64,000 bases of DNA from Kribbella soli (GCF_004331345.1 NZ_SJJZ01000006.1:62001-126000), one strand, 5' to 3'. Positions 8,427 through 17,355 are shown, counted from the first letter of the stretch. The notes: generated by a model not told the origin, from the sequence alone. Numbers and translations: made by a program.

Positions 8427-9599
8427 ATGACCGACAGCAGGACCCTCTCCGGGGAGAACCCGGCGCTGCTGCGCCGGATCAATCGCTCCGCGGTGCTGCG
8501 CGCCCTCGAGGCCGGAACGCAGCAGACCGTCGCACAGCTGGTCACCCGCGTCGGCCTGTCCCGCAGGACGGTCGAGGACGCACTCGCCGACCTGCTGACC
8601 CAGGGCTGGGTCGAGGTCGAGTCCGCCACGGATCCTTCGGACCCGGCCCCGGTCGATGCCAACGGCAAGGAAGCCGCCAAGGCTGAGCGTCGTGCGGTCG
8701 GCCGTCCGGCACGACGATTCCGGTTCCGGCCGGACGCCGGCCTGGTCGCGGGGATCGACCTCGGCGCGGCCAGGATCGAGTGTCTGGTCACCGATCTCTC
8801 CGGTACCGTCCTGGCCGAGGTCGCCGCGGAGGCCCAGCTGGACTGGACCGCGCGACGCCGGCTGAACGCTGCCCGGAAGCTGCTCGACAAAGCGATCCAC
8901 CAGGCATCCACCCCGGCACCGCTGCTCGGTCTCGGAGTCGGTACGACGGGCATCGTCGACGCCGGCCGCATCTCACTGAGCACCACGCTCCCGGACTGGA
9001 CCGGCTTCGATGTCGCCGGTGCGCTGCGGGCGGCGGTCACCTGCCCGGTGCTCGTCGACAACGACGGCAACGTCGCCGCGATCGCGGAGCGCTGGACGGG
9101 CGCGGCCACCGACGTACGCGACGTACTGCTGATCCATGCCGGCCGCCGGATCACTGCCGGCGTGGTGCTCGACGGGCAACTGCACCGCGGGCGGCATCGT
9201 CGGGCCGGCGAGGTCGGCACGATGCCGATGCTGCACTGGGACCGCATCCTGACCGATCTCGCAGCACTCGACGCGGGCGCGACGGCTACCCACCGGATCC
9301 TGCGTGCGGTCGCGCGCGACCTGGCCGTCGGCGTCGCCGCGATGGCGCTGACGATCGACCCGGACACCGTGGTCCTGGGCGGGCAGCTCGCCGCTCTCGG
9401 CCCAAAGTTCCGGACGGACTTCGAGGCCGCGCTCGCCACGCACTGCCCGTGGGAGATCGACGTCCGCTGGTCGACGCTCGGTGGACGCGGCGTATCGCTC
9501 GGCGCCGTCCGTCTCGCCCTCGACGACGTCGAGGCACGGCTGCACGCGGTCGACGGTGCGGACGAGCCGACCCCGCTCGCACTGTCGAACCGAAGCTGA
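8427..9599 (+). CDS. ROK-family transcriptional regulator, lacking the Zn-cysteine motif
   Basis: The 390-residue protein has an N-terminal winged helix (about residues 12-60, ...TVAQLVTRVGLSRRTVEDALADLL) and a sugar-kinase-like ROK domain with DLGAARIE, LGVGTTGIV, the phosphate-loop VDNDGNVAAIAE and the C-terminal VLGGQL. ROK repressors usually carry a CXCGXXGCXE zinc motif after the GEVG segment; here RAGEVGTMPMLHWDR runs on without any cysteine. Start ATG 8427 has GGAAGGAG 5 nt upstream. It is divergent from the family 5 importer and upstream of a large secreted protein, so it probably controls one or both in response to a sugar. Confidence 0.85.
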   Translation: MTDSRTLSGENPALLRRINRSAVLRALEAGTQQTVAQLVTRVGLSRRTVEDALADLLTQGWVEVESATDPSDPAPVDANGKEAAKAERRAVGRPARRFRFRPDAGLVAGIDLGAARIECLVTDLSGTVLAEVAAEAQLDWTARRRLNAARKLLDKAIHQASTPAPLLGLGVGTTGIVDAGRISLSTTLPDWTGFDVAGALRAAVTCPVLVDNDGNVAAIAERWTGAATDVRDVLLIHAGRRITAGVVLDGQLHRGRHRRAGEVGTMPMLHWDRILTDLAALDAGATATHRILRAVARDLAVGVAAMALTIDPDTVVLGGQLAALGPKFRTDFEAALATHCPWEIDVRWSTLGGRGVSLGAVRLALDDVEARLHAVDGADEPTPLALSNRS

Positions 9600-9680
9600 A
9601 AATCCCTTAACCGCAAGCAGATCCAGGCATTCGGGTCACTCGAAACCTTGACGCCGGAACACTGCGTCGCTTCAATGGGC

Positions 9681-9709
9681 CGAGTTATGCGAGCTTCTCG
9701 CATAACTCG
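9681..9709. promoter_or_regulatory. Perfect 13-bp inverted repeat in the leader of the secreted protein gene
   Basis: CGAGTTATGCGAG (9681-9693) and CTCGCATAACTCG (9697-9709) are exact complements around CTT. The repeat ends 4 nt before the GAAGGAG ribosome site of the gene starting at 9727. It could be an operator, an mRNA hairpin affecting translation, or a terminator for the ROK gene. Its AT-containing arms and position favour an operator or leader structure. Confidence 0.6.
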
Positions 9710-9726
9710 ACCCGAAGGAGCCGTGC

Positions 9727-12087
9727 GTGAGGAAGAGACGGATCACCGGCAGTCTTGTCGCTGTCGCGCTCGCCATGTCGTCGTTCTGGACCGGACCGGC
9801 GGTCGCCGCGCCACCGCTGCGCATCGAGGCAGGTTTCCTGTCGATCGGGCTCAGCCCCAGCGGACGCGTCACGGCACTGACCGACGTCCGCTCCGGCAAG
9901 GACTACCTGGCCCCGGGCAAGTCCGCCCCGCTGGTCAGCCTGATGGTGGACGGACACCTCGAGGAACCGACGGCCGTGACGCCAGGGCGCCACGCCCCGG
10001 CGACCCTTCAGTTCAAGTTGCCGAGCGCAACCGTCGACGTGACCGTCGAGCGCCGGCCGACGTACAGCAAGCTCGTGATCAGCGGCCTGCAAGCCCGGCC
10101 GGGCGCCGACGTGCAGACCGCTTTCTGGGGACCGCTGCCCACGGTCGTCAATCCGCGGACGAACCCGAACCAGGAAGTCGGCGAAGCGGTCGGGGTCGTG
10201 CGCGACCAGGACTTCGCCATCGGCCTGCGGCCGTTGAACGACAAGACCGTCGGCGCCTGGCCGATCGAGGACGAGCAGTACGGGTTCGCGGCCGACGTGA
10301 TCGAGAATCCGTACGACCTGCAGGTCGACACGATGTACGAGTGGAGCGCGGCAGCCGTCACGCCGTGGGGAAGCCTGTTGCGCGCCTACTCCGACGACTA
10401 CAGCAAGCCGCGGTTGCGACAGGAAGTCAACGGCTTCGGCGGCCCGGCGACGTTCGAGCTCGGGCCCTTGAGCGGTCCTGACGCCTCCATCATCGGGTCG
10501 TCGATCGCGCTCTTCGGCAGCGCGCCGGATCTGGCACCGGCCGTTCTCGGCCAGATCGAGGTGGGCGAGGACCAGCCGCATCCGACGCTGAACGGTCAAT
10601 GGCAGAAGGTGTCCCAGGCCAGTTCCGCGTCGGAGTTCTGGCTCAGTACGAACTCGCAGAACGCGACCGCCTACGCGGATCTCGCGCGGCAGGCCGGCCT
10701 CGACTGGATCTACGACGCCAGCGGTGGACGAGGACCCTGGAAGTCCACCGGGCACTACGGCCTCAACGACGGATACCAGAACAGCGACGACGCGCTCGCC
10801 ACTGCAGTTGCCGGGGTGAAGCAGCGCGGCGTGCAGTTCGGGGCGCACACCCTGTCCGACTTCATCGAGCCGAACGACGCCTACCTGAAGGCACCTGCTG
10901 ACAAGCGCCTCGCCGTACGGCCGGGCCCGAAGCTGACCAAGGCGCTCGCGGCCGACGGCACGGAGCTGTACGTCGACGGCGTGGACCGACTCACCCCGGG
11001 ACCCGCGGACCTCCTCCGCGTCGGCGACGAGTTCATCCGCTACACGGCGCAGGAGAAGGTCGGCGACCACGAGTGGAAGCTGACCGGGATCACCCGCGGG
11101 TACTGGTCGTCCGCGGCGGCAGCACACTCCCCCGGCGACGAGGCACAGGTCGTCGTGAAGAACTCGTACGGCGGTGCGATCGGCGGGCTCGGCGTCATCG
11201 ACGAGGTCGCCGAGCGCCTGGGTTCGCTGTACGGGAAGGCCGGTTTGAAGGGGATCTCGTTCGACGGCCTGGAGTCCGCGTCACAGAGCGGATGGGGCTC
11301 GTACGGCGTGGCGCGGATGGTGAACGGTTTCTACCGCGACCTCGGCCCGGCCGCCGCCGACGGCTTCGTCAGCGAGGCCAGCCGGATCTCGTCGAACACC
11401 TGGAGCGTCCAGACCCGGATGAGCTGGGGCGAACCGAACATCACCTCTCTCGACCAGGTGATCCGCAACAACCGGTTCTACCGGGCCAATTTCCTTCCCG
11501 GGATGATGGGACAGACGAGCCTCACGCCCACGCGCAAGGACGCGATCGTCGGCGCGCTCGCGGTCGCCGCATCCTGGAACGCCGGCAGCCAGTACTACGC
11601 GTCGCTCTCGCTGGGCGACACAGCAGAAGGAAAGGAGCTGCTGGCAACTATCCGCGCCTGGGAGTCGGCGAGGAACGCGGGCGCCTTCACGACAGCACAG
11701 CGCGCCGCCCTGGGCGACACCACGAAGCGCTGGCAGTTGACGATGACCACGCCGGACCGTGAATGGTCCTTGCAGGAGGTCGACACGGCCGGTGCCCCGA
11801 TCGGCGCCCCGCAGACCGTGACAATCCCACAACCCCAGCTGATCGGTGACCCGCCGCCTGCGGCGACGATCGGCAAGCTGTACGAGTACAAGCTCACCAG
11901 CAACACACCACAGACCCGGAAGTTCACGGTGACCAAGGGCTCCCTGCCCGCCGGCCTCACCCTCGACGCCGACACCGGCGCCATCACCGGCATCCCCAGC
12001 AAACCAGGTGCCAGTTCCTTCACGGTCACCACCAGCAACGGCGCCCAGCCGACGGCGTCCGCCCGGTACACGATCACGACGTCCTGA
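9727..12087 (+). CDS. Large secreted protein, probable glycoside hydrolase of unassigned family, with C-terminal putative Ig domain
   Basis: The 786-residue protein starts at GTG 9727 behind GAAGGAG. It has a Sec signal (basic RKRR, hydrophobic core, cleavage near PAVAAP, residues about 1-28). An N-terminal beta-rich region (about 29-290) is followed by an alpha/beta region that looks like a TIM barrel (about 290-650), containing GLDWIYDASGG, FGAHTLSDFIEPND and GLKGISFDGLE. That region is interrupted by a small beta insert around residues 400-470 (FIRYTAQEKVGDHEWKLTGI). The last about 85 residues, with SLPAGLTLDADTGAITGIPS, form a He_PIG/putative Ig module. I do not recognise a CAZy family. 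Position beside an oligosaccharide-type importer and ROK regulator suggests polysaccharide degradation outside the cell. Confidence 0.6.
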   Translation: MRKRRITGSLVAVALAMSSFWTGPAVAAPPLRIEAGFLSIGLSPSGRVTALTDVRSGKDYLAPGKSAPLVSLMVDGHLEEPTAVTPGRHAPATLQFKLPSATVDVTVERRPTYSKLVISGLQARPGADVQTAFWGPLPTVVNPRTNPNQEVGEAVGVVRDQDFAIGLRPLNDKTVGAWPIEDEQYGFAADVIENPYDLQVDTMYEWSAAAVTPWGSLLRAYSDDYSKPRLRQEVNGFGGPATFELGPLSGPDASIIGSSIALFGSAPDLAPAVLGQIEVGEDQPHPTLNGQWQKVSQASSASEFWLSTNSQNATAYADLARQAGLDWIYDASGGRGPWKSTGHYGLNDGYQNSDDALATAVAGVKQRGVQFGAHTLSDFIEPNDAYLKAPADKRLAVRPGPKLTKALAADGTELYVDGVDRLTPGPADLLRVGDEFIRYTAQEKVGDHEWKLTGITRGYWSSAAAAHSPGDEAQVVVKNSYGGAIGGLGVIDEVAERLGSLYGKAGLKGISFDGLESASQSGWGSYGVARMVNGFYRDLGPAAADGFVSEASRISSNTWSVQTRMSWGEPNITSLDQVIRNNRFYRANFLPGMMGQTSLTPTRKDAIVGALAVAASWNAGSQYYASLSLGDTAEGKELLATIRAWESARNAGAFTTAQRAALGDTTKRWQLTMTTPDREWSLQEVDTAGAPIGAPQTVTIPQPQLIGDPPPAATIGKLYEYKLTSNTPQTRKFTVTKGSLPAGLTLDADTGAITGIPSKPGASSFTVTTSNGAQPTASARYTITTS

Positions 12088-12092
12088 GCCCC

Positions 12093-12124
12093 GGGGTGTC
12101 TCCTCCGCGAGGAGGAGGCACCCC
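12093..12124. terminator. Bidirectional hairpin terminator between convergent genes
   Basis: A 14-bp stem (left arm 12093-12106, right arm 12111-12124, one G-T mismatch) closes a GCGA tetraloop. It lies between the stop at 12087 and the stop of the convergent gene at 12128, so it can serve both transcripts. Confidence 0.75.
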
Positions 12125-12127
12125 GAC

Positions 12128-13072
12128 CTACTGGATCAGGTTGAGCGAGGCGAGGTCTTGCCAGAGCGCCGAAGGGATCGGGGCGTTGAGGTGAGCCAGG
12201 TTTTGGCCGAGCTGGTCGGGAGTCGCGGCGCCTGCGACGACCGAGATGACGCGTGGATCGAGGAGCGGATACTGGAGCGCGGCGGCGGGGAGGTCGACGC
12301 CGTGGTCGGCGCAGACCTTGTCGATCTCGAGCGCGCGAGCGAAAACGTTTTCAGGCACGGCCTCGTAGTCGTACTTCGCGTCGCGGCTCGGCGTGGAAGC
12401 GAGCAGCCCACTGTTGAACACAGCCGCCGCCACGATCCGCACCCCGTGCACGTCACACGCATCCACCAACTCCGGTACGGCGCTGTGGTCCAGCAGCGTG
12501 TAGCGATTGGCAACCATCAGTACGTCGGCCAGCCCGGTGCGGACCGTGGTCAGCAGAGCATCGATGCCGAGCGAACCGGTGCCGATCGCCGCGACCGTCC
12601 CCTCGGCACGCAACTCGGCGAGGGCCGCCAAGGCCGACTCCGTCGCGCCAGGGATCCCCGACAACTCCGGGTCGTGCGCATAGAGGATGTCGACCCGATC
12701 CAGACCCAGCCGGGCGAGCGACTCCTCGACCGATGCGCGTACTCCAGCAGCCGAGTAGTCGAGCACTCGCTGCAGACGCGCGGGTACGACGAACCCGCCG
12801 GCGGCCATCGCCGATCCGTCCCACGACGGATCCTCCCGCAGGAGGCGCCCGACCTTCGTGGAGAGGACGTACTCGTCGCGCGGCTTCGTCGCGAGGAAGC
12901 GGCCCACCCTCTGCTCGGACAACCCCAGCCCGTAGTGCGGCGCGGTGTCGAAGTGCCGGACGCCGGCGTCCCAGGCGGCGTCGAGGATCGCGTCGGCCTC
13001 GGCCTCGGAGTACTGCCGGAACAGGTTGCCGAGCGGCGCACACCCGAGACCGAACCGCGGTACGTCAATCAC
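12128..13072 (-). CDS. Aldo/keto reductase, probable L-fucose/D-threo-aldose 1-dehydrogenase
   Basis: The 314-residue AKR contains FDTAPHYGLGLSEQRVG (catalytic Asp and Tyr of the AKR fold), STKVGRLL (catalytic Lys) and a HDPEL-type segment in DILYAHDPELSG. This combination, with a GLGCAPLGNL N-terminus, is typical of D-threo-aldose 1-dehydrogenases, which oxidise L-fucose and related sugars to lactones. The start is GTG 13072 with GGGGAG about 7 nt upstream. It is divergent from an FAH hydrolase and SDR that would act later in the same oxidative pathway. Substrate assignment is by family and context. Confidence 0.75.
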   Translation of the reverse strand: MIDVPRFGLGCAPLGNLFRQYSEAEADAILDAAWDAGVRHFDTAPHYGLGLSEQRVGRFLATKPRDEYVLSTKVGRLLREDPSWDGSAMAAGGFVVPARLQRVLDYSAAGVRASVEESLARLGLDRVDILYAHDPELSGIPGATESALAALAELRAEGTVAAIGTGSLGIDALLTTVRTGLADVLMVANRYTLLDHSAVPELVDACDVHGVRIVAAAVFNSGLLASTPSRDAKYDYEAVPENVFARALEIDKVCADHGVDLPAAALQYPLLDPRVISVVAGAATPDQLGQNLAHLNAPIPSALWQDLASLNLIQ

Positions 13073-13112
13073 GTCTGCTCCCCAGCGTTCTGAACTGTGG
13101 ACAGCACGCTAG

Positions 13113-13123
13113 ACATCATATGT
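13113..13123. promoter_or_regulatory. Small dyad in the AKR/FAH divergent promoter region
   Basis: ACAT-CAT-ATGT is a short inverted repeat within an AT-richer stretch of the 127-bp divergent intergenic region. It is a weak operator candidate for the GntR regulator encoded at 14846. Confidence 0.25.
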
Positions 13124-13199
13124 TTCACCTGTCAATGTGGTGCGATGCCGCCAAAAGCACGGTCAGATGCGGCTAAAGATACGATCTGGAGGTAGTGCG

Positions 13200-14060
13200 A
13201 TGAAGTTCGCCCGCTTGGGTCCTCTCGGTGCGGAAGCGCCGGTTGTCATCACCGAGGACGGCGTCCGCAGCCTCGCCGGCCTCACGACGGACCTCGACGC
13301 CGGGTTCTGGGAGGCCGACGGGCCGGCCCGCGTCGCGGCCGCACTGGCCGCCGGTGAACTGCCGCTCGTCGAGAACGCCGACGACCTGCGGATCGGTGCA
13401 CCGCTCGCGCGGCCGGGCGCGATCATCTGCATCGGCATGAACTACGCCGCGCACGCCGCCGAGTCGGGTGCCGAGCCGCCGTCGTCGCCGGTCATCTTCT
13501 TCAAGGCACCGAACACGCTGGCCGGCCCGAACGACGCCGTGACCATCCCCAAGGGCAGCACGAAGACGGACTGGGAGGTCGAGCTCGGAGTGGTGATCGG
13601 CAAGCGCGCGTCGTACCTCGACTCCCCCGCGGACAGCCTGGACCACGTGGCCGGTTTCGTGGTGGCCAACGATCTGTCCGAGCGGGCCTTCCAGATCGAG
13701 CAGTCCGGCGGCCAGTGGAGCAAGGGCAAGATCGCGGCGGGCTTCAGCCCGGTCGGTCCTTGGCTGATCACTCCCGACGAGGTCGAGCATCAGAAGCTCA
13801 GTCTGCGCAGCTTCGTCAACGGCGAGCCGCGGCAGGACTCCAGCACCGCCGACCAGATCTTCGACGTCGCCACGGTCATCCATCACCTGAGCCAGTACAT
13901 GGTGCTCGACCCGGGTGATCTGATCATGACGGGAACCCCGGAGGGTGTGGCGCTGTCCGGCCGGTTCCCGTACCTGCGTCCCGGAGACGTTGTCGAGGTG
14001 GAGATCGACGGTCTCGGCCGGCAGCGCCAGGAGTACGTCGCGTTCGAGGCCGCCAGATGA
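13200..14060 (+). CDS. Fumarylacetoacetate hydrolase-family protein, probable 2,4-diketo-3-deoxy-L-fuconate hydrolase
   Basis: The 286-residue protein has the FAH fold: N-terminal strand domain, then ICIGMNYAAHAAESG, a catalytic core PVIFFKAPNTLAGP, the metal-site segment TDWEVELGVVIGK (Glu ligands), VVANDLSER and the C-terminal GDLIMTGTPEGV. FAH members with this arrangement cleave diketo acids to pyruvate plus a hydroxy acid. ATG 13200 sits 7 nt after GGAGG. It shares an ATGA overlap with the SDR that follows, the gene order seen in oxidative L-fucose/L-rhamnose clusters. Cytoplasmic, Mg2+/Mn2+ dependent by family. Confidence 0.82.
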   Translation: MKFARLGPLGAEAPVVITEDGVRSLAGLTTDLDAGFWEADGPARVAAALAAGELPLVENADDLRIGAPLARPGAIICIGMNYAAHAAESGAEPPSSPVIFFKAPNTLAGPNDAVTIPKGSTKTDWEVELGVVIGKRASYLDSPADSLDHVAGFVVANDLSERAFQIEQSGGQWSKGKIAAGFSPVGPWLITPDEVEHQKLSLRSFVNGEPRQDSSTADQIFDVATVIHHLSQYMVLDPGDLIMTGTPEGVALSGRFPYLRPGDVVEVEIDGLGRQRQEYVAFEAAR

Positions 14061-14833
14061 GCGCCGGGGAGTACGACGGTCTGGTCGCGATCGTCACCGG
14101 AGGCGGATCGGGTATCGGCGCGGCCGTCGCCCGCGAACTCACGGCGCGGGGTGCCCGCGTCGCGGCGTTCGACCTCGAACCTGCTGGTGTCCCGCAGGGT
14201 GTGCTCGGGATCAAGGCCGACGTGACGGATGACGCCAGCGTGCGTACGGCGGTTCAGCAGGTCGTCGAGGCGTTCGGACGGATCGACGTGGTGGTCAACA
14301 ACGCGGGCATCGGCGCACAGGGCACGATCGAGGACAACCCGGACGACCAGTGGCACCGGGTCTTCGACGTCAACGTGATGGGCGCGGTCCGGGTCAGCCG
14401 GGCCGCTCTCGCGTACCTCCGTCAGTCGCCCGCCGCCGCGATCGTCAACGTCGCCTCGGTCGCCGCAACCACGGGCATCCCCCAGCGAGCGCTCTACTCC
14501 ACCACGAAGGGCGCGGTGCAGTCGCTGACGCTGGCGATGGCCGCCGACCATCTCCGCGAAGGTATCCGGGTCAACTGCGTGAACCCCGGTACGGCGGCAA
14601 CTCCCTGGGTGCAGCGCCTGCTCGACGCGGCGCCCGATCCCGTCGCCGAACGGGCCGCTCTCGACGCTCGCCAGCCGCACGGGCGGTTGGTCGCCGCGGA
14701 GGAGGTCGCGCTCGCCGTCGTCTACCTGGCCGGGCCTTCGTCCGGCTCGACGGCGGGTACGGCGCTCGCAGTCGACGGCGGCATGGCTACGCTGCGCCTC
14801 CGCCCCAAAGACCCCGACGGCCCAAAGGACTGA
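14057..14833 (+). CDS. Short-chain dehydrogenase, probable 2-keto-3-deoxy-L-fuconate 4-dehydrogenase
   Basis: The 258-residue SDR has the cofactor motif TGGGSGIG (residues about 14-21), NNAG, the catalytic Ser in NVASVA and YSTTK, and the post-catalytic PGT. The C-terminus VDGGMATLRLRP resembles L-fucose-pathway SDRs. With NAD it would oxidise the 4-hydroxyl of 2-keto-3-deoxy-L-fuconate to the diketo acid cleaved by the upstream FAH protein. Its ATG overlaps the FAH stop by 4 nt. Exact substrate is inferred from gene order. Confidence 0.78.
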   Translation: MSAGEYDGLVAIVTGGGSGIGAAVARELTARGARVAAFDLEPAGVPQGVLGIKADVTDDASVRTAVQQVVEAFGRIDVVVNNAGIGAQGTIEDNPDDQWHRVFDVNVMGAVRVSRAALAYLRQSPAAAIVNVASVAATTGIPQRALYSTTKGAVQSLTLAMAADHLREGIRVNCVNPGTAATPWVQRLLDAAPDPVAERAALDARQPHGRLVAAEEVALAVVYLAGPSSGSTAGTALAVDGGMATLRLRPKDPDGPKD

Positions 14834-14845
14834 GAGGGTAGCCGG

Positions 14846-15538
14846 ATGGCTCTGACCGACGTCGCGATCGAGAAGATCAAGACGATGATTCTCGACGGCC
14901 GCCTCAAGCCGGGCGACAAGCTGCCCCGCGAGGCGGATCTCGCCGACCAGCTCGGCATCTCGCGGAGCCCGCTGCGCGAGGCGGTCAGCGTGCTGTCGAT
15001 GCTGCGGATCCTCGACGTACGACGGGGTGACGGTACCTATGTCACGAGCCTGACGCCGGACCTGCTGCTGGAGACGATGAGCTTCATCATCGACTTCCAT
15101 CAGGACTCCGGCATCCTCGACCTGTTCGAGGTACGCCGGGCGCTCGAACCGATGGCCGCCGAGAAGGCCGCGCTCCTGATGAGCGCCGACGACGTGGCCG
15201 AGTTGCTCGCGCTGACCGAGGCTGTCGACGTCGACAGCCCGGTCGGCGACATGGTGGCGAACGACGTGGAGTTCCATCACCGGATCGCGACCGCCGCGGG
15301 CAATCCGGTGTTGTGCTCACTGGTCGACAGCGTCGCCGGACGCACCCACCAAGCCCGGACCTGGCGAGCGGTCACGCAGGAAGACGCCTTCGAACAGACG
15401 AAGCGCGAGCACCGCGCGATCGCCCTCGCGATCGGTGACCGGCAGCCCAGCGTCGCCGCCGCGCTGTCGCTGTCGCACGTCGCCGGCATCGAGAACTGGA
15501 TCCGCCGCAACCTGGGACCGGACACTACGACCGCGTGA
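14846..15538 (+). CDS. GntR/FadR-subfamily transcriptional regulator
   Basis: The 230-residue protein has an N-terminal winged helix (LPREADLADQLGISRSPLREAVSVLSML, about residues 28-60) and a C-terminal helical FCD ligand domain whose histidines and aspartate (FHHRIATAAGN and a later H) are the usual metal ligands. It follows the SDR by 12 nt with GAGAGGG as ribosome site, so it is in the FAH-SDR operon and likely autoregulates it. Its 3' end overlaps the end of the convergent enoyl-CoA hydratase gene by 14 nt. Confidence 0.88.
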   Translation: MALTDVAIEKIKTMILDGRLKPGDKLPREADLADQLGISRSPLREAVSVLSMLRILDVRRGDGTYVTSLTPDLLLETMSFIIDFHQDSGILDLFEVRRALEPMAAEKAALLMSADDVAELLALTEAVDVDSPVGDMVANDVEFHHRIATAAGNPVLCSLVDSVAGRTHQARTWRAVTQEDAFEQTKREHRAIALAIGDRQPSVAAALSLSHVAGIENWIRRNLGPDTTTA

Positions 15539-16292
15539 ACCGCGGCGCGCGCCTTTCTGAGAAGGCTGCTCGGCCCTCGGCCGCGTCGTTCGTCGCGAAG
15601 CAGACCGTCTGAAGATCGCGCTCGTACGCGACCGCCTGGTCGAGCGGCAGGTTCAATGCTGCTGACAGGTTCGCCTTGGCGGTCTCGACGGCGATCGGGG
15701 CACGCGACGCGATCGTGGTGGCCAACTCCAGCGCACGAGGCAGCAGCGCGTCCGGCTCGAGCACCTCGCTGACCAGCCCCCAGCTCAGTGCGCGCGAGGC
15801 GTCGATCGGATCGCCGGTCATCAGCATCAGCGCAGCATTGCCCGGCCCGATGTTGTGGGTCAGCAGTGCGGACATGCCCCCACCGCCGATCCATCCGAGC
15901 TTCACCTCGGCCGCCGCGAAGCTGGCAGTCGTCGACGCGAGCCGGATATCGCAGATCAACGCGGTTTCGAGACCGCCGCCGAGCGCGTACCCGTTGACCG
16001 CGGCAACCACCGGCTTACGCAGGACCTTGAGCGAGTCGCAGTAGTCCGCGCGGTTCCGGAACGCCCACGGCGTCGGGTACTTGTCGAGCTCCCGGATGTC
16101 AGAGCCAGCGCTGAACGCCCGCCCAGTCCCGGTCAGTACGACGGCGCGCACGTCGTCGGACTCGTTGCAGTGCCGAGCCAGCTCGACCAGCGCGTCGGAC
16201 ATCTCCGCGGTGACCGCGTTGAGCTTCGCCGGCCGGTTGAGGGTGATGACGGCGACCTGCCCTTGCTGCTCGAACAGCACCTCTTCACTCAT
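15525..16292 (-). CDS. Enoyl-CoA hydratase/isomerase family protein
   Basis: The 255-residue crotonase-fold protein has the N-terminal VAVITLNRPAKLNAV, the first oxyanion-hole segment GTGRAFSAGSDI and the second, NGYALGGGLETALICDIRLAS. In place of the canonical second glutamate region it has AAEVKLGWIGGGGMSALL, which retains Glu before VKLG. It would add water across, or isomerise, a short acyl-CoA. It is the last gene of a nine-gene operon that also contains a CaiB/BaiF CoA-transferase, and its start overlaps the preceding gene by 8 nt. Substrate unknown. Confidence 0.85.
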   Translation of the reverse strand: MSEEVLFEQQGQVAVITLNRPAKLNAVTAEMSDALVELARHCNESDDVRAVVLTGTGRAFSAGSDIRELDKYPTPWAFRNRADYCDSLKVLRKPVVAAVNGYALGGGLETALICDIRLASTTASFAAAEVKLGWIGGGGMSALLTHNIGPGNAALMLMTGDPIDASRALSWGLVSEVLEPDALLPRALELATTIASRAPIAVETAKANLSAALNLPLDQAVAYERDLQTVCFATNDAAEGRAAFSERRAPRFTRS

Positions 16293-17355
16293 CGTCGGTC
16301 CCCTTCCACAAGGCAGCGATCTGATCCAGGCCCGCAGTGGTCGAGACGGCGCCGTCCACGACCTCGCGGACCACCTCGCTCGCCGCGGTCTGAAAGCCGA
16401 TGTATCCGGCGCGCCTGGGCCGGACCCAGGACGACGTGATCGTCGGCAGCGTGCACCGGTAGAAGCCTGAGACCGGATCGTTGACCTGGTCCGACGTCCA
16501 TGCGCTCGAAAGCGCCGGCTGTCCCGAGTGCACCGGGATGAACGATTCCTGCGCAGTTGCCGAAAGCAACCACCGCAGATGGTCGACGAGATCAGGGCCG
16601 GGTGTGCAGCGCGCGGTGATCGCGAGGCCGGTTCCTCCGATCGTCGAACCCGGCCGCGATCCCTGCCGCTCCGACGGTGCATCGGTGAACGTCACGCGGC
16701 GGTCCAGAGCGACCGACGCATAGTTCACATAGCCGTAGACCAGCGGGCAATGCGCCACGGTGTCGTCCGAGACCATGTCGTCCAGCAGCTCGATCGGATC
16801 GAGCGGCACCGCGTGTCGCGGGGCGCGAGTGGTCAGGTCGGTCATCAGTTCGAGGGCCCGGCGTCCGGCCGCGGTTGGCACGAAGGAGTCCGGCTCCTCC
16901 CCCAGCGCAACGCAGATCGACATGAACGTCAGCAACGCGTGCGGTCCCGCCAGCGACAGCGTCACGGGTGCGTGGTGAGACAGCGCGATCACGTCGGACC
17001 ACAACCGCGGTGGTGGGCCGGCCAGGTCCACACGGGTCGCAGCAACCTGCGTGGCGGCGTCGAGCGGCAGCGCCCAGAGGTGCCCGTTCATCCGGTACGA
17101 CGAGACGCTCGGCCCGACGAATTCGCCGTACAGCAGGTCGTCGACCGGTTGAAGATGCCGTACGGCGTCACCGAGATGCGGGTGGTCGAGCACGATGACG
17201 TCGTACCGCTCCGCGAGCTGTTCGATCGGTGTGGACTCGAAGCCGCTCAGCGGATGCACGTCCCAGGTCAGATCGATCCCACGATCGACGGAAGCCGCTA
17301 CCAGTGCATCCCGCCCGCGGGGGTGGTCCCAGGTCAGTCCTCGGTATCGCGGCAT
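16285..17355 (-). CDS. Solute-binding-protein-like cytoplasmic protein in a CoA-transferase operon
   Basis: The 356-residue protein resembles family 1 extracellular sugar-binding proteins: the N-terminal RGLTWDHPRGRDAL, IEQLAERYDVIVLDHPHLG, the hinge region LPLDAATQVAA, and a C-terminal half with a Gly-rich IGGTGLAI loop and SSAWTSDQVND. It starts directly at MPRYRGLTWDHPRG with no signal peptide or lipobox. The start is fixed by a 1-nt TGATG overlap with the CoA-transferase stop, so a missed leader is unlikely. It presumably acts in the cytoplasm, perhaps binding a carbohydrate or acyl intermediate for the flanking CoA-transferase and hydratase, or sensing ligand. Function is unknown. Confidence 0.65.
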   Translation of the reverse strand: MPRYRGLTWDHPRGRDALVAASVDRGIDLTWDVHPLSGFESTPIEQLAERYDVIVLDHPHLGDAVRHLQPVDDLLYGEFVGPSVSSYRMNGHLWALPLDAATQVAATRVDLAGPPPRLWSDVIALSHHAPVTLSLAGPHALLTFMSICVALGEEPDSFVPTAAGRRALELMTDLTTRAPRHAVPLDPIELLDDMVSDDTVAHCPLVYGYVNYASVALDRRVTFTDAPSERQGSRPGSTIGGTGLAITARCTPGPDLVDHLRWLLSATAQESFIPVHSGQPALSSAWTSDQVNDPVSGFYRCTLPTITSSWVRPRRAGYIGFQTAASEVVREVVDGAVSTTAGLDQIAALWKGTDDE

